A stretch of DNA of 64,000 bases, taken from positions 1-64,000 of the forward strand of contig NZ_JNWQ01000024.1 of the NCBI RefSeq assembly GCF_000716875.1. Reading direction: 5' to 3'. Within the stretch, counting starts at the first letter, position 1, and every line of letters starts with the position of its first letter. The notes beneath the pieces were generated by a model. It saw only the letters and a program-made list of their open reading frames with translations, searched no databases and had not been told where the DNA came from. This document shows, piece after piece, positions 51,354-59,489 of this stretch. The stretch is from Streptomyces novaecaesareae. GTDB lineage: Bacteria; Actinomycetota; Actinomycetes; Streptomycetales; Streptomycetaceae. The translations under genes were made by a program, and so were the position numbers.

Positions 51354-51570
51354 CGACGACGAGGCCGGTCCCGTTCCAGACGATCTTCCCCGACAGGCAC
51401 TGCACGTCGTCCGACCCGCCGCAGACCCGGGCCGGCGGCTCGGACGGCGCGCCGTGCCGTACGGCATCTCCCGCCCCCAGGGCGAACACCCCCAGGGCGG
51501 ACGCACCCACCACCGACGCCAGGACCGCCGTACCGGCAACCACCGCGCGGACACCAACTGTTCGAGACAC
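51334..51570 (-). CDS. Small exported or membrane-anchored hypothetical protein
   Basis: A 78-residue protein: a short basic start, one hydrophobic segment (AVVAGTAVLASVVGASALGVFAL), then a small domain with two Cys (RVCGGSDDVQCLSG) that could pair outside the cell. GTG 51570 follows AAGGAG at 9 bases and is preferred over the ATG at 51600. It is convergent with and overlaps the SARP gene end by 20 bases. Short peptides of this form next to large regulators may be signals or surface proteins, but nothing specific is known. Confidence 0.65.
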   Translation of the reverse strand: MSRTVGVRAVVAGTAVLASVVGASALGVFALGAGDAVRHGAPSEPPARVCGGSDDVQCLSGKIVWNGTGLVVVNPHGV

Positions 51571-51781
51571 TGCTGACGCTCCTTGTTCCCGTGTGACCAA
51601 GCTCCCGCACCCTCGCAGGTGCCGGTAGACAGCCGATCAACGCTCTGCTCGCGGTGTCGGGCCGGTGAGCGTGCGGGGAGGCTCAACGTCCTGTTGAGGG
51701 ATCGTCTACCGCACTCGGCGACCGTGGGGTTCAGCGCGGACCAGCAGGTACCCACACCGCCGACGACGGAAGGAACCACGT

Positions 51782-51829
51782 GTGAACACCATGCAGAACG
51801 ACGGCAACCTGGTCCCCTCGGCGCCGTGA
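51782..51829 (+). CDS. 15-codon frame MNTMQNDGNLVPSAP, possible remnant or peptide
   Basis: GTG at 51782 follows GGAAGG at 8 bases. The peptide includes MQNDGNLV, the repeat core (QxDGNLV) of bulb-type mannose-binding lectin domains, then stops. It reads as the start of a lost lectin-domain gene or a tiny peptide gene; a terminator-like hairpin follows 22 bases later. Confidence 0.35.
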   Translation: MNTMQNDGNLVPSAP

Positions 51830-51850
51830 TCCAGCGGGTCTCGTGAACCC

Positions 51851-51892
51851 GCCGTGGAGGCCGCCCGATCTCCCCCGGACGGCCTCCACGGC
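51851..51892. terminator. Perfect 13-bp hairpin, bidirectional
   Basis: GCCGTGGAGGCCG (51851-51863) pairs with 51880-51892. It lies 35 bases past the stop of the CxxC protein gene on the minus strand and 22 past the mini-frame on the plus strand. Confidence 0.75.
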
Positions 51893-51926
51893 CACGACCT
51901 CCACGGCGACGTGGTCCGCCGAGGTA

Positions 51927-52331
51927 TCAGCCGCCTTCCACCACCCTGAACGTGCCGGTCTTCCAGTTCAGCCGGGCCGGCCCGCCGCTCGGCCAGTCGT
52001 GGTCCAGGTGGCGGCGGTTGCGGCCGAGGGCGCCCAGGTCGAGGGGGCTCAGGGTGCCGGCGACCAGTTCGGCGGCCTCGGTGTCGGTGAGCGGCATGAT
52101 CGTGTCGTACTGGGGGTCGTCCCCGCCGCGCCAGTCGATGAACTCGGTGAAGATCCAGACGAACCGCTGCGAGCAGGCCCGGCAACGCCGCACGGTGACG
52201 GAGAAGTGCGAGTCGTCGACCACCCGCGCCTCGCGCTCGAACCCGTCGCCCTGACGGTCCCACGCCTCCCGCGCGTCCTCGCCGTAGCACTGCGCGCAGC
52301 CGAACTCGGTGGCCGCTTCCGCTTCGCTCAT
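51927..52331 (-). CDS. CxxC zinc-ribbon-like hypothetical protein, paralogue 1
   Basis: A 134-residue soluble protein. FGCAQCYGEDA near the N-terminus and RRCRACSQRF about 40 residues later form a CxxC-CxxC pair likely to bind zinc. Between them lies a short beta hairpin (VVDDSHFSVTV), and after them WIFTEFIDWRGGDDPQYDTIMPLT. I recognise no named family or function. GGGGGA precedes the ATG at 52331. It is 128 bases downstream of a close paralogue on the same strand, evidently a tandem duplication. Confidence 0.75.
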   Translation of the reverse strand: MSEAEAATEFGCAQCYGEDAREAWDRQGDGFEREARVVDDSHFSVTVRRCRACSQRFVWIFTEFIDWRGGDDPQYDTIMPLTDTEAAELVAGTLSPLDLGALGRNRRHLDHDWPSGGPARLNWKTGTFRVVEGG

Positions 52332-52430
52332 TCCGTCCCCCTGCTCCCCGTGGGTTTCCTCAGGGGGCCCATTATTCCCACGGGCATTTCCGCAGGCCAG
52401 ACCGGGTCTCCTGCTGGCTTCGGCCGATCT

Positions 52431-52490
52431 CAACGGCCCTCAACGGCCCTCAAGGGCCGTCAGCGGCCGTCAGCGACCCTCAGCGGGCCC
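52431..52490. repeat. Six imperfect 10-bp tandem repeats
   Basis: Units CAACGGCCCT (52431), CAACGGCCCT, CAAGGGCCGT, CAGCGGCCGT, CAGCGACCCT and CAGCGGGCCC run head to tail in register. They cross the stop of paralogue 2 and form its last ten codons. Confidence 0.85.
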
Positions 52491-52867
52491 TCTGCCACCT
52501 TGAACGCGCCGGAGTTCCAGTGCAGGGCGGCCGGCCCACCGGTGGGCCAGTCGTGGTTCAGGCGGCGGCGGTCGCGGCCGAGGGCACCGAGGTCCAGGGG
52601 TCGCAGGGTGCCGGCGACCAGGCCGGTGGCCTCGGCGGCGGTGAGCGGCATGACCGTCACGTGCTGGGCGTCGTCGCCGCCCATCCAGTCGATGAACTCG
52701 GTGAAGATCCAGACGAACCGCTGCGAGCAGTCCCGGCAGCGGCGGACGGCCACGGAGAAGTGCGAGCCGTCCACCACCTCGGTCTCGTGCTCGAACCGCT
52801 CCCGCTGCCCCCGCCACACCGCTTGCGCGTCCTCGCCGTAACACTTCGCGCAGCCGAACTCCATCAT
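52460..52867 (-). CDS. CxxC zinc-ribbon-like hypothetical protein, paralogue 2
   Basis: A 135-residue protein aligned throughout with paralogue 1: FGCAKCYGEDA, DGSHFSVAVRRCRDCSQRFVWIFTEFIDW, MPLTAAEATGLVAGTLRPLDLGALGRDRRRLNHDWP. The four zinc-ligand cysteines are kept. Its C-terminus (GPLRVADGR) differs because it runs into a 10-bp tandem repeat. Start at ATG 52867 with GAGGAGG upstream; the next codon is also ATG. Function unknown. Confidence 0.75.
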   Translation of the reverse strand: MMEFGCAKCYGEDAQAVWRGQRERFEHETEVVDGSHFSVAVRRCRDCSQRFVWIFTEFIDWMGGDDAQHVTVMPLTAAEATGLVAGTLRPLDLGALGRDRRRLNHDWPTGGPAALHWNSGAFKVAEGPLRVADGR

Positions 52868-53270
52868 CGGCCTCCTCATCGGTCGACCCCTCTGTTCCGC
52901 CCGTTCCGCGACGTCCCGTCGGGGCCCATGATGCCCGGAGATTCCCGGACCGGCGCCGGTCACCGGCGTTACCCCGATCACCCGCCGGAGTGGGTTTCGA
53001 TCCGCCGAGGGGCGATCGACCTGCCGTTCGCACCGCCGCCGACGGTCGGCCACACCTGCCCACGGATCGCCCGTACGCAGGTGGAACCCGGTGCCGGCCC
53101 GCCGACGCCCGGCGTCTCCCATGACTCGGCCGTCATGACGCTCGCCGTCGCTGCGCCCGATCGGGCGGTGACACCGGCGGAGGAACAATTCACGGCCCGT
53201 TTCCGTACCGTTCGTGCACGGGGTGGGATCGGCGGAGCCAGATTGACGGCCCGCTCGCACCCCACGGCCG
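52868..53270. other. 403-bp region without a recognised gene
   Basis: It lies upstream of paralogue 2 and downstream of the ArsR-like gene, both on the minus strand. Open frames crossing it are mirror frames of neighbours. I see no strong hairpin or tandem repeat; the promoter of the paralogue pair should be in its left part. Confidence 0.5.
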
Positions 53271-54272
53271 CTACGCGGCGGTCGGCGGGGGCTCCGGGTT
53301 GTCCAGCAGGAGGTCGTGGCCGACGTCGGTGAGGGCGTGGCTGACCTGCTTGCCCTGGCGCCGGGTGACGACCAGGCCGGCTCCGCGCAGGGCGGCGGCG
53401 TGGGCGGAGGCGGAGGGCGGGGTGATACCGAGCTGCCGGGCGAGTTCGGTGGTGGAGCAGGGGCTGCCCGCGATGGCGCGCAGGGCGCGGGCCCGGGCGG
53501 GGCCGAGGACGGCGGCGAGGCCGTCGGCGGTCGGCGGTCGGGACGGGGACTCGGCGGCCGGGGCGGCGAGCGGGTGCAGCAGCAGGCTCTGGCGGTCCGG
53601 TCCGGCCAGCAGGCTGATGCCCTGCTGGACGAAGTAGTTGGGCCGCAGCTCCAGGCCCCGGCCGCCCAGCTCGAAGGAGCCCTCCAGCTCGCCGAGGGTG
53701 CACTCCAGCACTCCCTCGTCCCGCCAGACCGCCTTCGGGTGGATCGAGTCGAGCATCGCGCCGATCCCGGAGCGGGCGACGGTGCGGGCCCGGTCGGCGA
53801 TGTCGGCCTCCAGGGCGCGGCGGATGTCGGGCCAGTCCGGGGCGAGGCAGGAGCGGAACAGTGCCCAGGCACCGTCGCTGACCTCGCGCAGGCCCCGGGT
53901 GCCGTCGTCGCGCAACCGGGCGAAGGCGGTGGGGAGTTCGGCCCCACTGCCGAACATCGCGACGTCCTCCTCGACGGCCTGCTGCGGGACGGCGAGGAGC
54001 GCGTCGAGCTCGTCGGTCAGCTGCCGGCGGACGGCGTCGAGGTCCGCCACCATGAAGTCGGGGACGCCGATCGGGCTCGCGTTGACCACGTCGAGGAAGC
54101 GCCTGGCCCGGTGGGGCACGTGACGGCGGACGTCCCGCCACCAGCGCTCGCTGCGCGACCCGACGCTTTGGTGCACGCCGATCCGGGCCGAGCCGGCCAT
54201 CAGGTGGTCGAGCGGCGAGATGACGAACCGGGTGTTCGCGAGGTCCGCGACCCCGAACCTCAGTGCGATCAC
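53271..54272 (-). CDS. ArsR-like winged-helix regulator with long N-terminal domain (DUF5937-like)
   Basis: A 333-residue regulator. An N-terminal domain of about 240 residues starts with IALRFGVADLANTRFVISPL and includes WRDVRRHVP and GIGAMLDSIHPKAVW. The C-terminal ArsR winged helix (about 262-325) has AIAGSPCSTTELARQLGITPPSASAHAAALRGAGLV. No metal-binding Cys pair (CxC) is seen in the HTH, so it is not a classic metal sensor. GTG at 54272 follows GGAGGAAGG; a long upstream open frame has no matching sequence. A 19-bp AT-rich inverted repeat lies 52-70 bases upstream. Confidence 0.85.
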   Translation of the reverse strand: MIALRFGVADLANTRFVISPLDHLMAGSARIGVHQSVGSRSERWWRDVRRHVPHRARRFLDVVNASPIGVPDFMVADLDAVRRQLTDELDALLAVPQQAVEEDVAMFGSGAELPTAFARLRDDGTRGLREVSDGAWALFRSCLAPDWPDIRRALEADIADRARTVARSGIGAMLDSIHPKAVWRDEGVLECTLGELEGSFELGGRGLELRPNYFVQQGISLLAGPDRQSLLLHPLAAPAAESPSRPPTADGLAAVLGPARARALRAIAGSPCSTTELARQLGITPPSASAHAAALRGAGLVVTRRQGKQVSHALTDVGHDLLLDNPEPPPTAA

Positions 54273-54323
54273 GAACCTTCCTCCGGCTCCCCGCAGCCGC
54301 CCTGACCTGGCGCGTTCTTGACT

Positions 54324-54342
54324 ATTAGGCCCAGAGGCTAAT
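54324..54342. promoter_or_regulatory. Candidate autoregulatory operator of the ArsR-like gene
   Basis: ATTAG-N9-CTAAT, in the AT-rich stretch just upstream of the gene. ArsR-family proteins usually bind short inverted repeats over their own promoter. Confidence 0.4.
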
Positions 54343-54531
54343 GCATGGCCGTCCGGCCGCCGCGCTTGGCATGCTCGCTCAGGTCGGCGCGACACAAGCC
54401 CGCTCCGGCCCCCACCACGAGGGGAGTGGGGGCCGGAGCTCGCCAGTCGGGCCGGGACGCGCCGCACGGGCAGGGACCGGCCGGGCAGGACGCGCCGCAC
54501 GGGCCAGGACGGGCCGGGCCGGCACCAACCA

Positions 54532-54545
54532 TTCGGTAAACCGAA
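54532..54545. promoter_or_regulatory. Palindrome TTCGGTAAACCGAA, candidate XRE operator (site 2)
   Basis: A perfect 6-2-6 palindrome just past the stop of the XRE-cupin gene. Read on the minus strand it matches the promoter-side site at 55259-55272 at most positions. Confidence 0.45.
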
Positions 54546-54554
54546 CGAACCGCG

Positions 54555-55232
54555 TCAGTGCTCGTGCCCCAGCGCGAGCTGCCCGGCGCCCGGAGCGCCG
54601 TCCGGGCGCGCCGGGCCCGTGAGGTGCAGCCGCTGCTCCGCCCGGTACTGCAGCAGGAGCACCGAGCGGACCGTCTCGCCGCCCAGGGCGGTGTAGGAGT
54701 GCGGCAGGGCGGCGTCGAAGCCCACGTAGTCGCCCGGGCCGAGTTCGACCTCGCGGCGTCCCGCCCGCACGCGCAGCCGGCCGGACTGGACGATGGTGTG
54801 CTCGGTGCCGATGTGGCCGGCGGAGATCTGGGTGCCGTCGGTGCGCACCTGCTGGTCGTAGACCTCGAACACCGTGTCCCCGGACTCGATCCGGCGCAGT
54901 GGCCGCAGGTCGACGCCCCGGCCGCTCAGCACCTCGGCCTCGGCCGCCCGTACCACCGTCACCTCGTCGGCGGGCCGTCCCTCCACCAGGTCGGAGATCG
55001 GCACGCCGAGCACCCGGGAGAGGCCGAGCACGGTCTCCAGGGTCGGGTTGCCAGCGCCGGACTCCAGCTGGGAGAGCGTCGCCTTGCCGATCCCGGCCCG
55101 CCGGGACAGCTCGGACAGCGAGAGGCCGTGCTCGGCCCGAACCCGTTTCAGGTTGGCGGCGAGCACGCCCCGGACGGACTCCTCCGCCCCGGCGGCCCCC
55201 ACGCCCCGGACGGATTCCCCGGCGTCGTTCAC
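54555..55232 (-). CDS. XRE family regulator with C-terminal cupin domain
   Basis: A 225-residue regulator. The helix-turn-helix is at about 30-85 (LKRVRAEHGLSLSELSRRAGIGKATLSQLESG). The C-terminal cupin barrel contains QISAGHIGTEHTIVQSGRLRVRAG and ELGPGDYVGFDAALPHSY, which may bind a small ligand. GTG at 55232 gives the usual length. It is divergent from the Xaa-Pro aminopeptidase gene, a pairing often seen in streptomycetes, so it probably controls peptidase and itself through the palindrome between them. Confidence 0.88.
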   Translation of the reverse strand: MNDAGESVRGVGAAGAEESVRGVLAANLKRVRAEHGLSLSELSRRAGIGKATLSQLESGAGNPTLETVLGLSRVLGVPISDLVEGRPADEVTVVRAAEAEVLSGRGVDLRPLRRIESGDTVFEVYDQQVRTDGTQISAGHIGTEHTIVQSGRLRVRAGRREVELGPGDYVGFDAALPHSYTALGGETVRSVLLLQYRAEQRLHLTGPARPDGAPGAGQLALGHEH

Positions 55233-55258
55233 GCTCGACCTCTTCTCTCCCGGCACTG

Positions 55259-55272
55259 TTCGATATACCGTA
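55259..55272. promoter_or_regulatory. Candidate XRE-cupin operator TTCGATATACCGTA (site 1)
   Basis: An imperfect palindrome in the 112-base divergent promoter region, 27 bases upstream of the regulator start and about 73 upstream of the peptidase. It shares the TTCG-x-T-x-TACCG-x-A pattern with site 2. Confidence 0.55.
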
Positions 55273-55344
55273 CGGGACGCATGCCGACGGACGGGGCAGC
55301 GTAGCGAAGCACCTCGCACCCACCACCCTCACCAGGAGACCGTA

Positions 55345-56868
55345 GTGACCGAGCCCGCCGACACCATCACGTACCGGAAGAACGGCCTCACCCGCGGCGT
55401 GACGGACGAACTCGCCGAGAACATGAAGCAGGGCTGGGCCGACACCGAGCGCACCGCCCTGGAGCCGGTCCCGCAGGCCGCGCACACCGCCCGCCGCCGG
55501 GCCGAACTGTCCGCCGCCTTCCCCGGCGAGCTGCTGGTCGTCCCGGCCGGCAACCCCAAGGTGCGGGCCAACGACACCGACTACCCGTTCCGGCCGTCCT
55601 CCGACTACGTCTACCTGACCGGCGACCAGTCCCAGGACGCCGTCCTGGTGCTGGAGCCCACGGGCGCGAGCGGCCACACCGCCGTGCTGTACCTGCGCAA
55701 CCGCTCCCGGACCGACAACGGCGAGTTCTGGCTGGACGGCCACGGCGAGCTGTGGGACGGCCGCCGCAACAGCCTGACCGAGAGCGAGCGGCTGCTCGGC
55801 CTGCCCTGCCGGGACGTCCGCACCGTCCACGCCGACCTGCGCGCGGCCGACGGCCCGGTACGGGTGCTGCGCCGCCACGACGCGGCCGTGGAGCAGTCCC
55901 TCGACGGCCGGGCCGACGCCGAGCGGGACGCGGAGTTCGAGGTCTTCCTGTCCGGGCTGCGCCTGGTCAAGGACGAGTTCGAGATCGCCGAGCTGCGCTT
56001 CGCCTGTGACGCCACCGCCCGTGGCTTCGAGGACGTGGTGCGCGTGCTCGGCACCGACTCCGAGACGCCGGAGCGGCTGATCGAGGGCACCTTCTTCGTC
56101 CGGGCCCGGATCGAGGGCAACGACGTCGGCTACGGCACCATCGCCGCGGCCGGCCCGCATGCCACCACCCTGCACTGGGTGCGCAACAACGGCCACGCCA
56201 AGCCCGGCGACCTGCTGCTGCTCGACGCGGGCGTGGAGACCAACGAGCTCTACACCGCCGACATCACCCGCACCCTCCCGGTCAGCGGCCGCTTCACCGA
56301 GCTGCAACGCAAGGTCTACGACGCCGTGTTCGCCGCCCAGGAGGCCGGCATCGCCGCGGTCAGGCCGGGCGCCGACTTCCGCGACTTCCACCACGCCGCC
56401 CAGCGCGAGCTCGCCGAACACCTCACCGCCTGGGGCCTGTTCGGCGATCTGACCGCCGACAAGGTGTACGAGCTGGGCCTGCACCGCCGCTTCACCCTGG
56501 CCGGCACCGGCCACATGCTGGGCATCGACGTCCACGACTGCGCCCACTCCCTCACCGAGCTCCACGTGGACGGCCCGCTGAAGCCGGGCATGGTGCTGAC
56601 CGTCGAGCCGGGCATCTACTTCCAGCAGAACGACCTGACGGTGCCGGAGGAGTACCGCGGCATCGGCGTGCGGATCGAGGACGACATCCTGGTCACCGAG
56701 GACGGCAACGAGAACCTCTCCGCCGCCCTCCCCCGCCGCTCCGACGAGGTCGAGGCCTGGCTGGCCGGCCTGCGCGGCCAGCGGCTGGCGGAGCCCGTCC
56801 CGGCACGGCGTCCGTGCCGAGACGGGGCCCGTCCCGACGAGGGCGGGCTCAGGCGGGCAGCGGCTTGA
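55345..56868 (+). CDS. Xaa-Pro aminopeptidase (aminopeptidase P, M24B)
   Basis: A 507-residue metallopeptidase releasing N-terminal residues before proline. The N-terminal domain includes FRPSSDYVYLTGDQSQDAV. The catalytic pita-bread domain carries the two-metal site: LLLDAGVETNELYTADITRT (both Asp), GTGHMLGIDVHD (His), TVEPGIYF (Glu) and GVRIEDDILVTEDG (Glu). No signal peptide is seen, so it is cytoplasmic. GTG 55345 follows AGGAG at 6 bases. The C-terminal 30 residues are Arg/Pro-rich and overlap the convergent GNAT gene by 20 bases. Confidence 0.93.
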   Translation: MTEPADTITYRKNGLTRGVTDELAENMKQGWADTERTALEPVPQAAHTARRRAELSAAFPGELLVVPAGNPKVRANDTDYPFRPSSDYVYLTGDQSQDAVLVLEPTGASGHTAVLYLRNRSRTDNGEFWLDGHGELWDGRRNSLTESERLLGLPCRDVRTVHADLRAADGPVRVLRRHDAAVEQSLDGRADAERDAEFEVFLSGLRLVKDEFEIAELRFACDATARGFEDVVRVLGTDSETPERLIEGTFFVRARIEGNDVGYGTIAAAGPHATTLHWVRNNGHAKPGDLLLLDAGVETNELYTADITRTLPVSGRFTELQRKVYDAVFAAQEAGIAAVRPGADFRDFHHAAQRELAEHLTAWGLFGDLTADKVYELGLHRRFTLAGTGHMLGIDVHDCAHSLTELHVDGPLKPGMVLTVEPGIYFQQNDLTVPEEYRGIGVRIEDDILVTEDGNENLSAALPRRSDEVEAWLAGLRGQRLAEPVPARRPCRDGARPDEGGLRRAAA

Positions 56869-57304
56869 CCCAGCGGCTCCACTGCGGTTCGGGGTGGTAC
56901 CCGGCGGACTGCCAGGTGCGGTGGCCCAGCGCGTTGTCGTCCAGCACCATGGCGTCGGCGCGGCGCCCGCCGAGCGCGGCGAAACGCTCCTCGGCGGCGG
57001 CCAACAGGGCGGCGCCGATGCCCCGGCGGCGGTGCCCGGGGTCGACGGCGAGGCGGTAGAGGTGGCAGCGCCAGCCGTCCCAGCCCGCGATCACGGTGCC
57101 GAGGATGACCGCCGGGTCCTCCGCCGGGGTGGCGACGATCAGGCACTCCGGGTCGCGGGCGAGCAGCGCGGCGACGCCCGCCTCGTCGTCCGTGATGCTG
57201 GTGCCCTTGGCGGCCCGGGCCCAGAGGGCGAGCACGGCGGGGATCTCGTCGGGGGTGGCGGGGCGCAGCACCGGCTTTTCGATTGCGGCAGTCTGGTCGG
57301 TCAT
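56849..57304 (-). CDS. GNAT family N-acetyltransferase
   Basis: A 151-residue acetyltransferase. The acetyl-CoA loop is RLAVDPGHRRRGIGAALLAAAEERF, and the conserved C-terminus is DNALGHRTWQSAGYHPEPQWSRWVK. VLRPATPDEIPAVLALW starts the fold. The ATG at 57304 gives the full domain. Convergent with the aminopeptidase, with overlapping ends. Substrate unknown. Confidence 0.9.
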   Translation of the reverse strand: MTDQTAAIEKPVLRPATPDEIPAVLALWARAAKGTSITDDEAGVAALLARDPECLIVATPAEDPAVILGTVIAGWDGWRCHLYRLAVDPGHRRRGIGAALLAAAEERFAALGGRRADAMVLDDNALGHRTWQSAGYHPEPQWSRWVKPLPA

Positions 57305-57411
57305 GCCGGTCTGTCTACCAGCCGCCCCGCACCGCCGCCGGGAATTCCGCCCGGTGAACGGCCGCCACGAACGGGGGCGCCGCGACCGGGGCGCCGCGAC
57401 CGGGCCCGCCG

Positions 57412-58083
57412 TCAGCCGAGGCGCCACACCGTGGTGGTCTTGACGGCGGTGTCCTCCAGGTCGGCGACGACCGGCACCTGGTACGCCGCGACCGCCGTGA
57501 ACCGTTCCCGGGGCAGGTAGGCCCGGCCCGGGTCGCCGACGATGACGGTGGCGCCGCGCGCGGCGGCCCGCTCCAGGAAGGGCAGGAAGCGGGCGGCCAT
57601 GGCCCGTTCGTAGAAGACGTCGCCCGCGAGCACGACCTCGGCCGGGGCGCCGTCCCCGTCGACCAGGTCCACCAGGGCGCCCTCCACCCGTACCCCGTTG
57701 GCCTCGGCGTTGAGGCCGATCGCGGCCACCGCGTAGGCGTCGATCTCGGCCGCGCGCACGGACGCCGCCCCGCGCAGCGCGGCGGCCACCCCGACCAGCC
57801 CGGAGCCGGCCGCGATGTCCAACACCGCGCGGCCCGCCACCAGTTCGGGGTGGTCCAGGACGTACCGGGTGACGGCCACCCCGCCCGCCCAGGCGAAGGC
57901 CCAGAACGGCGGCGGCAGCCCGGCCTCGCCGCGCGCCCGCTCGGTGGTCTCCCACAGGGCGATGGCGTCCTCGGCCATGTGCAGGCTGATCTCGGGCACG
58001 AAGGGGACGGGCGTCAGCTCGGTCTCGCGCCGGATGAACGCGAGGTCCTCGGCCGGCTGAAGAGTACGCAGCTCATTCGGCAT
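57412..58083 (-). CDS. Class I SAM-dependent methyltransferase (ETF-beta lysine / Nnt1-like)
   Basis: A 223-residue methyltransferase. The SAM motif I is AVLDIAAGSGLVGVAAAL, preceded by PPPFWAFAWAGGVAVTRYVLDHPELV and followed by VLAGDVFYE and VIVGDPGRAYLP. This combination matches the METTL20/ETF-beta lysine methyltransferase group and its bacterial relatives, so a protein or small-amine acceptor is likely. Start ATG 58083. It lies 62 bases downstream of the permease gene's stop on the same strand and may be read with the sugar transporter operon, without obvious functional link. Confidence 0.82.
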   Translation of the reverse strand: MPNELRTLQPAEDLAFIRRETELTPVPFVPEISLHMAEDAIALWETTERARGEAGLPPPFWAFAWAGGVAVTRYVLDHPELVAGRAVLDIAAGSGLVGVAAALRGAASVRAAEIDAYAVAAIGLNAEANGVRVEGALVDLVDGDGAPAEVVLAGDVFYERAMAARFLPFLERAAARGATVIVGDPGRAYLPRERFTAVAAYQVPVVADLEDTAVKTTTVWRLG

Positions 58084-58145
58084 TCCCGCAGCATAGGCCC
58101 AGGTGGGGTGTCCTCACGCCCGCCCGGGCGGCCTTCCGGGTGCGC

Positions 58146-59489
58146 TCACGCCCGCCCGGCGGCCTTCTGGGTGCGCCGGGCCAGCGAGTCGACAACGACG
58201 GCGGCCAGCAGCACCGCACCGGTGATCATGAACTGGATGGCGTTGCTGAGGCCTTCGATGTTCATCCCGGACTGGATGGAGCCGATCACCAGCGCGCCGA
58301 GCAGCGCCGACCAGGTCTTGCCGCGCCCGCCGAACAGGCTGGTGCCGCCGATGACGGCCGCCGCGATGGCGTTCATCAGCAGGTTGCCGCCGCCGGAGGT
58401 CTGGCTGGCGGACTGGATCTGCGCGGCCAGGAAGAGGCCGCCGACCGCCGCCATCGTCCCGCAGATGGTGAAGACGCTGATCCGGATCCAGGACACGTTG
58501 ATGCCGGCGCGCCGGGCGCCCTCGATGTTGCCGCCGAGCGCGAACACCTGCCGGCCGTAGCCGGTGCGGCGCAGCACGAAGTCCAGCACCACGATGAAGA
58601 TCAGGAAGATCAGCAGGGCCAGCGGCAGCCCCTTGTACTGGTTGAGCGTGTAGGCGGCGAGGAAGGCGACGATCGCCAGCAGCACGGTGCGCAGCACGAT
58701 GTCGGCGACCGGCCGGGACGGGACGCCGGCGACCTGGCGCCGACGGCTGTCGATCAGCGAGGAGAACAGGAACAGCGCGACCCCGATCGCCGCCGTGCCG
58801 TAGGCGACGATCTGCTGCCCGTAGATGGTGGTGTAGAGCCGGGAGACGATGTCGTGGCCGGAGAGGTTGACGGTGCCGGTGGTGCCGAGGACCTGCAGCA
58901 TCAGGCCGTTCCAGCCGAGGTTTCCGGCGAGGGTGACCACGAAGGCCGGGACTCCGACCTTGGCGAAGAAGATGCCCTGGATCGCGCCGACCACCGCGCC
59001 GCCGACCAGGGCGGTGAGCAGTGCGACCCACTCGTTGACGCCGTTGTTGACGTTCAGCACGGCGAAGATCGCCGCGCACAGGCCGCTGACCGAGCCGACC
59101 GAGAGGTCGATCTCGCCGAGCAGCAGCACGAAGACGATACCGATCGCGATCATGCCGGTGCCGACGATCTGCTGGGACAGGTTGGAGAGGTTCTGGGCGG
59201 ACAGGAAGCTGCTGTTGAGGCTGCCGAACACCGCCCAGATCACGATCAGGGCCAGCACGACGGGCAGCGAGCCCAGTTCGCCGCTGCTCATCCGGCGGCG
59301 GAACTCGCCCAGGTAGCCCTTGATGCCCTCCTGCCGGACGATCAGCCGCGGGTCGACGGCCGGCGTGGCCTCCGGGGCCACCGGGACGGGGGCGTTGACG
59401 CCGCCGGTGGGCATGGAGTCCTCGGGCAGCGGGATGTGGTGGCGCTCGGGTTCGCCGCCGGGGGTGTTCCCCGGGATGTTCTCGCTCAC
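58146..59489 (-). CDS. xylH: Sugar ABC transporter permease (XylH-like)
   Basis: A 447-residue membrane protein of the ribose/xylose permease family. An N-terminal cytoplasmic tail of about 75 residues precedes some ten hydrophobic helices. GEIDLSVGSVSGLCAA and AVIGGTSLFGGRGKTW are the conserved family segments. Start at GTG 59489, overlapping the ATPase stop by 4 bases (GTGA). The preceding subunits resemble XylF and XylG, so D-xylose is the probable substrate, though other pentoses or hexoses remain possible. Confidence 0.85.
   Translation of the reverse strand: MSENIPGNTPGGEPERHHIPLPEDSMPTGGVNAPVPVAPEATPAVDPRLIVRQEGIKGYLGEFRRRMSSGELGSLPVVLALIVIWAVFGSLNSSFLSAQNLSNLSQQIVGTGMIAIGIVFVLLLGEIDLSVGSVSGLCAAIFAVLNVNNGVNEWVALLTALVGGAVVGAIQGIFFAKVGVPAFVVTLAGNLGWNGLMLQVLGTTGTVNLSGHDIVSRLYTTIYGQQIVAYGTAAIGVALFLFSSLIDSRRRQVAGVPSRPVADIVLRTVLLAIVAFLAAYTLNQYKGLPLALLIFLIFIVVLDFVLRRTGYGRQVFALGGNIEGARRAGINVSWIRISVFTICGTMAAVGGLFLAAQIQSASQTSGGGNLLMNAIAAAVIGGTSLFGGRGKTWSALLGALVIGSIQSGMNIEGLSNAIQFMITGAVLLAAVVVDSLARRTQKAAGRA

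Larger units (their letters stand above)
51601..51926. other. 326-bp region with a mini-frame and a hairpin
   Basis: No ordinary gene. It holds CTCAAC-N5-GTTGAG at 51682-51698, a 15-codon frame with a good ribosome site (51782-51829), and a perfect 13-bp hairpin (51851-51892). Confidence 0.6.

Noticed and set aside
44000-54300. Integrated plasmid, prophage or ICE covering the accessory block
   Set aside because: No integrase, recombinase, replication, transfer or capsid gene and no tRNA attachment site are seen. Gene content is unusual but mobile origin is not supported.
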